Shown one piece after another: positions 61,674-64,000 of a stretch of 64,000 nucleotides of DNA; within the stretch, counting starts at the first letter, position 1, and each line of letters starts with the position of its first letter. Origin of the DNA: Paenibacillus_E qinlingensis_A. GTDB taxonomy: Bacteria; Bacillota; Bacilli; Paenibacillales; NBRC-103111. Both the position numbers and the translations under genes were made by a program. The stretch spans positions 310,001-374,000 of the forward strand of contig NZ_JAVDSB010000003.1 of NCBI RefSeq assembly GCF_031455095.1. The letters are read 5' to 3'. The notes beneath the pieces are model-generated. The model was given only the letters and a program-made list of their open reading frames with translations. It was not told the DNA's origin and searched no databases.

Positions 61674-62852
61674 ATGCTTTATATGGATTACGCGGCAACG
61701 TCGCCGCTTTATGATGAAGTGATAGATACGATCGCAGAAGTGATGAAATCTCATTATGGCAATCCATCCTCGATCCATCGATTAGGTGTGGAAGCTGAAA
61801 AACTTCTGCAGAGTGCGAAGGAGGTCATTGCCTCCGCAATTGATGTAGCTGCGAGTGAGATTATTTGTACGTCTGGCGGGACGGAAAGTAATAACTTAGC
61901 AATTAAAGGTGTAGCCTACAACTATCAACAACGTGGCAAACATCTGATTACGACACAAATCGAGCATGCTTCAGTGAAGGAAGTTTTTGCCGAATTGGAG
62001 CGGGAGGGTTTTCGTGTTACCTATTTACCCGTCTCGAAGACAGGAAGAGTTCGGTTAGAGGAGCTTCAGGCTGCGATTTGTGAAGATACCATTCTAGTCA
62101 GCGTCATGTATGTAAATAACGAGGTCGGCACCATCCAACCGATTCAAGAAATAGGTCGTCTTCTTGCTGGGTATCCCAAGATCATGTTTCATGTGGATGC
62201 CGTACAAGGTATTGCGAAACTCCCTCTGCTTCCTAAGGCCTGGGGAATCGATCTCTGCAGTGCATCAGCACATAAATTCCGAGGGCCGAAGGGCGTTGGT
62301 TTCTTGTATCGGAGGGCTGGTGTACAGCTCAAACCATTGCTTGCTGGCGGGGGGCAAGAATACGGCGTGCGCTCCGGTACGGAGAATGTCCCTCTAATTG
62401 TAGGTATGGCGAAAGCGCTGCGCATGAGTATGGATAATCAAGCAACGAAAATGACGCATAAATACAAGCTTAGTGAGCAATTGCGAGCGGGTATTGCCGC
62501 AATTCCAGAACTCGGATTAACGGTTTCTGATGCGGAACAAGAGCTGTCTCCTCATATTGTACATTTTGCTTTTGCGGGGATGAAGGCGGAGGTGGTCGTA
62601 CACGCATTAGAGCAGAAGGGGATCTTCATATCAACTAGATCCGCGTGCACATCCGGGGAATCAGAACCGAGTGAGGTCATGCTTGCCATGGGCATAAGTC
62701 GAGATTTAGCTTCCAGCGGTTTGCGAGTAAGTATTTCTGATGAACATCGGATGCAAGATATTGAGCTGTTTTTTCGCTCGTTACAAGAGGTGGTACAGGA
62801 GCTTGCTCCCATGAGAAACCCATCCGTTATCCAAAGGGGGAAGCGAAGATGA
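61674..62852 (+). CDS. cysteine desulfurase (NifS/IscS family)
   Basis: A 392-residue PLP enzyme that takes sulfur from cysteine. The PLP lysine is Lys201 in SAHKFRGPKG. The sulfur-carrying Cys325 is in STRSACTSG, in the extended loop typical of group I enzymes. ATG at 61674 fits AAGGGGAAT; the ATG at 61653 precedes that site. Its stop overlaps the start of thiI (ATGA), so it likely supplies sulfur for tRNA 4-thiouridine and thiamine, like the NifZ-ThiI pair of B. subtilis. Confidence 0.95.
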   Translation: MLYMDYAATSPLYDEVIDTIAEVMKSHYGNPSSIHRLGVEAEKLLQSAKEVIASAIDVAASEIICTSGGTESNNLAIKGVAYNYQQRGKHLITTQIEHASVKEVFAELEREGFRVTYLPVSKTGRVRLEELQAAICEDTILVSVMYVNNEVGTIQPIQEIGRLLAGYPKIMFHVDAVQGIAKLPLLPKAWGIDLCSASAHKFRGPKGVGFLYRRAGVQLKPLLAGGGQEYGVRSGTENVPLIVGMAKALRMSMDNQATKMTHKYKLSEQLRAGIAAIPELGLTVSDAEQELSPHIVHFAFAGMKAEVVVHALEQKGIFISTRSACTSGESEPSEVMLAMGISRDLASSGLRVSISDEHRMQDIELFFRSLQEVVQELAPMRNPSVIQRGKRR

Positions 62853-64000
62853 AACCGGATTGTCTAATCCTACGGTTTGGCGAAATGATGCTGAAAGGTA
62901 AAAATCGCAGCCGTTTTGAAAGAAGTGTTATGATTCAAATTCGTAAAGTTTTGAGTTCTTTTCCGGATGTTAGGTATATTCCTGAATTTGGACGCGTATA
63001 TGTGGAGCTAGGGGGTGCCGCTTATGAACAGGCTTCTGCTGCTTTACAGCGTGTTTTCGGACTTGCATCCTTCAGTCCAGCTTACCATGCGCCACTAGAC
63101 TTGCAAGTGATTCAAGAAACAGCGCTGAGGATGATGCAGTCCCTACCTAAACAACCAGCGACCTTTAAGGTAACTGTGCGCAGAGTGAATAAAGCATTCC
63201 CGCATGATTCTCAGCAAATGAATTATTTAGTAGGCGGCTATGTGCTTCAAGCTATTCCGGGGTTACAGGTAGATGTTCGAAAGCCTGAAGTAGAGCTGAG
63301 AGTAGAAATCCGAGAGGAAAAGGTGCTTTTATACGTAGAAGTAATAGAAGGGGCTGGGGGATTCCCATCTGGAACTAGTGGTAAAGCGCTGCTCATGCTT
63401 TCTGGAGGTATTGATAGCCCTGTAGCGGGTTGGTTAGCGATGCGGAAGGGTTTGACGATGGAGGCGATTCATTTCCACAGCTACCCCTATACCAGTGAGC
63501 GTGCCAAGGATAAAGTCATTGAGCTTGCGCATCAGTTAGCAGGCTACACAGATGTTATTAAGCTTCACATGGTGTCCTTCACAGAGGTTCAAACCTCAAT
63601 TCACCGTGCATATCAAGATAATCTGCTTGTCACTCTCATAAGGAGAGCGATGTATCGAATTGCAGAGCGAATTGCTGAACGAGAAGGGCTAGGAGCCCTG
63701 GTTACAGGTGAGAGCTTAGGCCAAGTTGCTAGTCAGACTCTGCCAAGTCTACATGCCATTGGGCGTGTGGTGACACTACCGCTTCTACAACCGTTGATGA
63801 TGATGGACAAGCAAGAAATTATTGGCCTTGCGGAATCGATCGGAACGTTCCCGATTTCTATTCTACCTTATGAAGATTGCTGTTCCTTATTTCTGCCGCC
63901 GTCACCGAGCACGAATCCTAACCTCAGTCTGGTGGAGAAGCTAGAGAATAGCATGGGTTTTCTAAATGAGCTTATAGATAAAGCAGTTTTAGAAACAGAA
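62849..64000 (+). CDS. thiI: tRNA 4-thiouridine synthase ThiI (3' end beyond window)
   Basis: The first 384 codons, open to the window edge; the family is about 400 residues, so little is missing. The N-terminal ferredoxin-like and THUMP domains (about 1-165) precede the PP-loop MLSGGIDSPVAGW (about 184). IRRAMYRIAERIAE and GESLGQVASQT are typical. No rhodanese domain follows within the window, as is normal for Firmicutes enzymes. ATG 62849 overlaps the upstream stop by four bases. Confidence 0.95.
   Translation, partial: MKPDCLILRFGEMMLKGKNRSRFERSVMIQIRKVLSSFPDVRYIPEFGRVYVELGGAAYEQASAALQRVFGLASFSPAYHAPLDLQVIQETALRMMQSLPKQPATFKVTVRRVNKAFPHDSQQMNYLVGGYVLQAIPGLQVDVRKPEVELRVEIREEKVLLYVEVIEGAGGFPSGTSGKALLMLSGGIDSPVAGWLAMRKGLTMEAIHFHSYPYTSERAKDKVIELAHQLAGYTDVIKLHMVSFTEVQTSIHRAYQDNLLVTLIRRAMYRIAERIAEREGLGALVTGESLGQVASQTLPSLHAIGRVVTLPLLQPLMMMDKQEIIGLAESIGTFPISILPYEDCCSLFLPPSPSTNPNLSLVEKLENSMGFLNELIDKAVLETE

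Noticed and set aside
1..64000. Mobile elements, tRNA or rRNA genes
   Set aside because: No transposase, integrase or phage gene, no terminal repeats with target duplications, and no tRNA or rRNA sequence was recognised.

Overview
The window looks like the chromosome of a spore-forming Paenibacillus-type bacterium (order Bacillales). The evidence is gene order: it carries the Bacillus-style blocks prmA-rsmE-mtaB, addB-addA-sbcD-sbcC, rpsU-yqeY-nfeD-floA-x-yqfC-yqfD-phoH-pgpH-ybeY-dgkA-cdd-era-yqzL-recO and ppsR-yaiI-dnaG-sigA-x-trmK-nif3. It also has sporulation genes (yqfC, yqfD), secreted enzymes ending in copper-amine-oxidase-like 'stalk' domains, frequent TTG starts with strong AGGAGG sites, and a base composition in the mid-40s percent GC. 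I saw no tRNA, rRNA, insertion sequence, prophage or true CRISPR array. Species cannot be fixed from sequence reading alone. Layout. 1-6.2 kb: a 51-bp repeat array, a secreted alkaline phosphatase, an ABC ATPase/FtsX permease/lipoprotein operon that resembles the zinc-linked Zrg systems of proteobacteria, two small genes (one YfhD-like), and a secreted glycerophosphodiesterase on the other strand. 6.4-13.6 kb: RNA and protein methylation genes (prmA, rsmE, mtaB, an RlmI-like gene), a site-2-protease-like gene, deoC and a Na/Pi-cotransporter-like gene. 13.6-26.4 kb: a second 51-bp array, then the addB-addA-sbcD-sbcC DNA-repair operon. 26.5-34.9 kb: a NAL1-like serine protease, a CapA-like lipoprotein, a GH26-like secreted enzyme, an in-frame TetR/FAD-oxidoreductase fusion, rsgA and a HIT protein. 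35-54 kb: the long conserved core block, from rpsU with a perfect promoter to sigA and nif3. 54.0-54.5 kb: rnpB. 54.6-64 kb: a subtilisin-like protease, a YpuI-like protein, a GH15-like protein, small DUF1540 and membrane proteins, a CNNM/CorC-type protein, a lytic transglycosylase, a cysteine desulfurase and the start of thiI. How the genes work together. Secreted alkaline phosphatase and GlpQ are classic phosphate-starvation enzymes, and Pho-box-like repeats are visible upstream of both. AddAB and SbcCD process double-strand DNA ends. NfeD and FloA organise membrane microdomains under an apparent ECF (sigma-W-type) promoter. YqfC and YqfD act in the mother cell from an apparent sigma-E promoter. 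NifS-type cysteine desulfurase supplies sulfur to ThiI. The most unusual items are: (i) two tandem arrays with the same 51-bp period and the same two-stem hairpin plan but different sequence, with stem changes on both sides; (ii) a TetR regulator reading in frame into a FAD oxidoreductase through a perfect internal ribosome-binding site; (iii) sharply bounded high-GC islands inside three genes; and (iv) an RNase P RNA that reads as class A rather than the class B typical of Bacillus.
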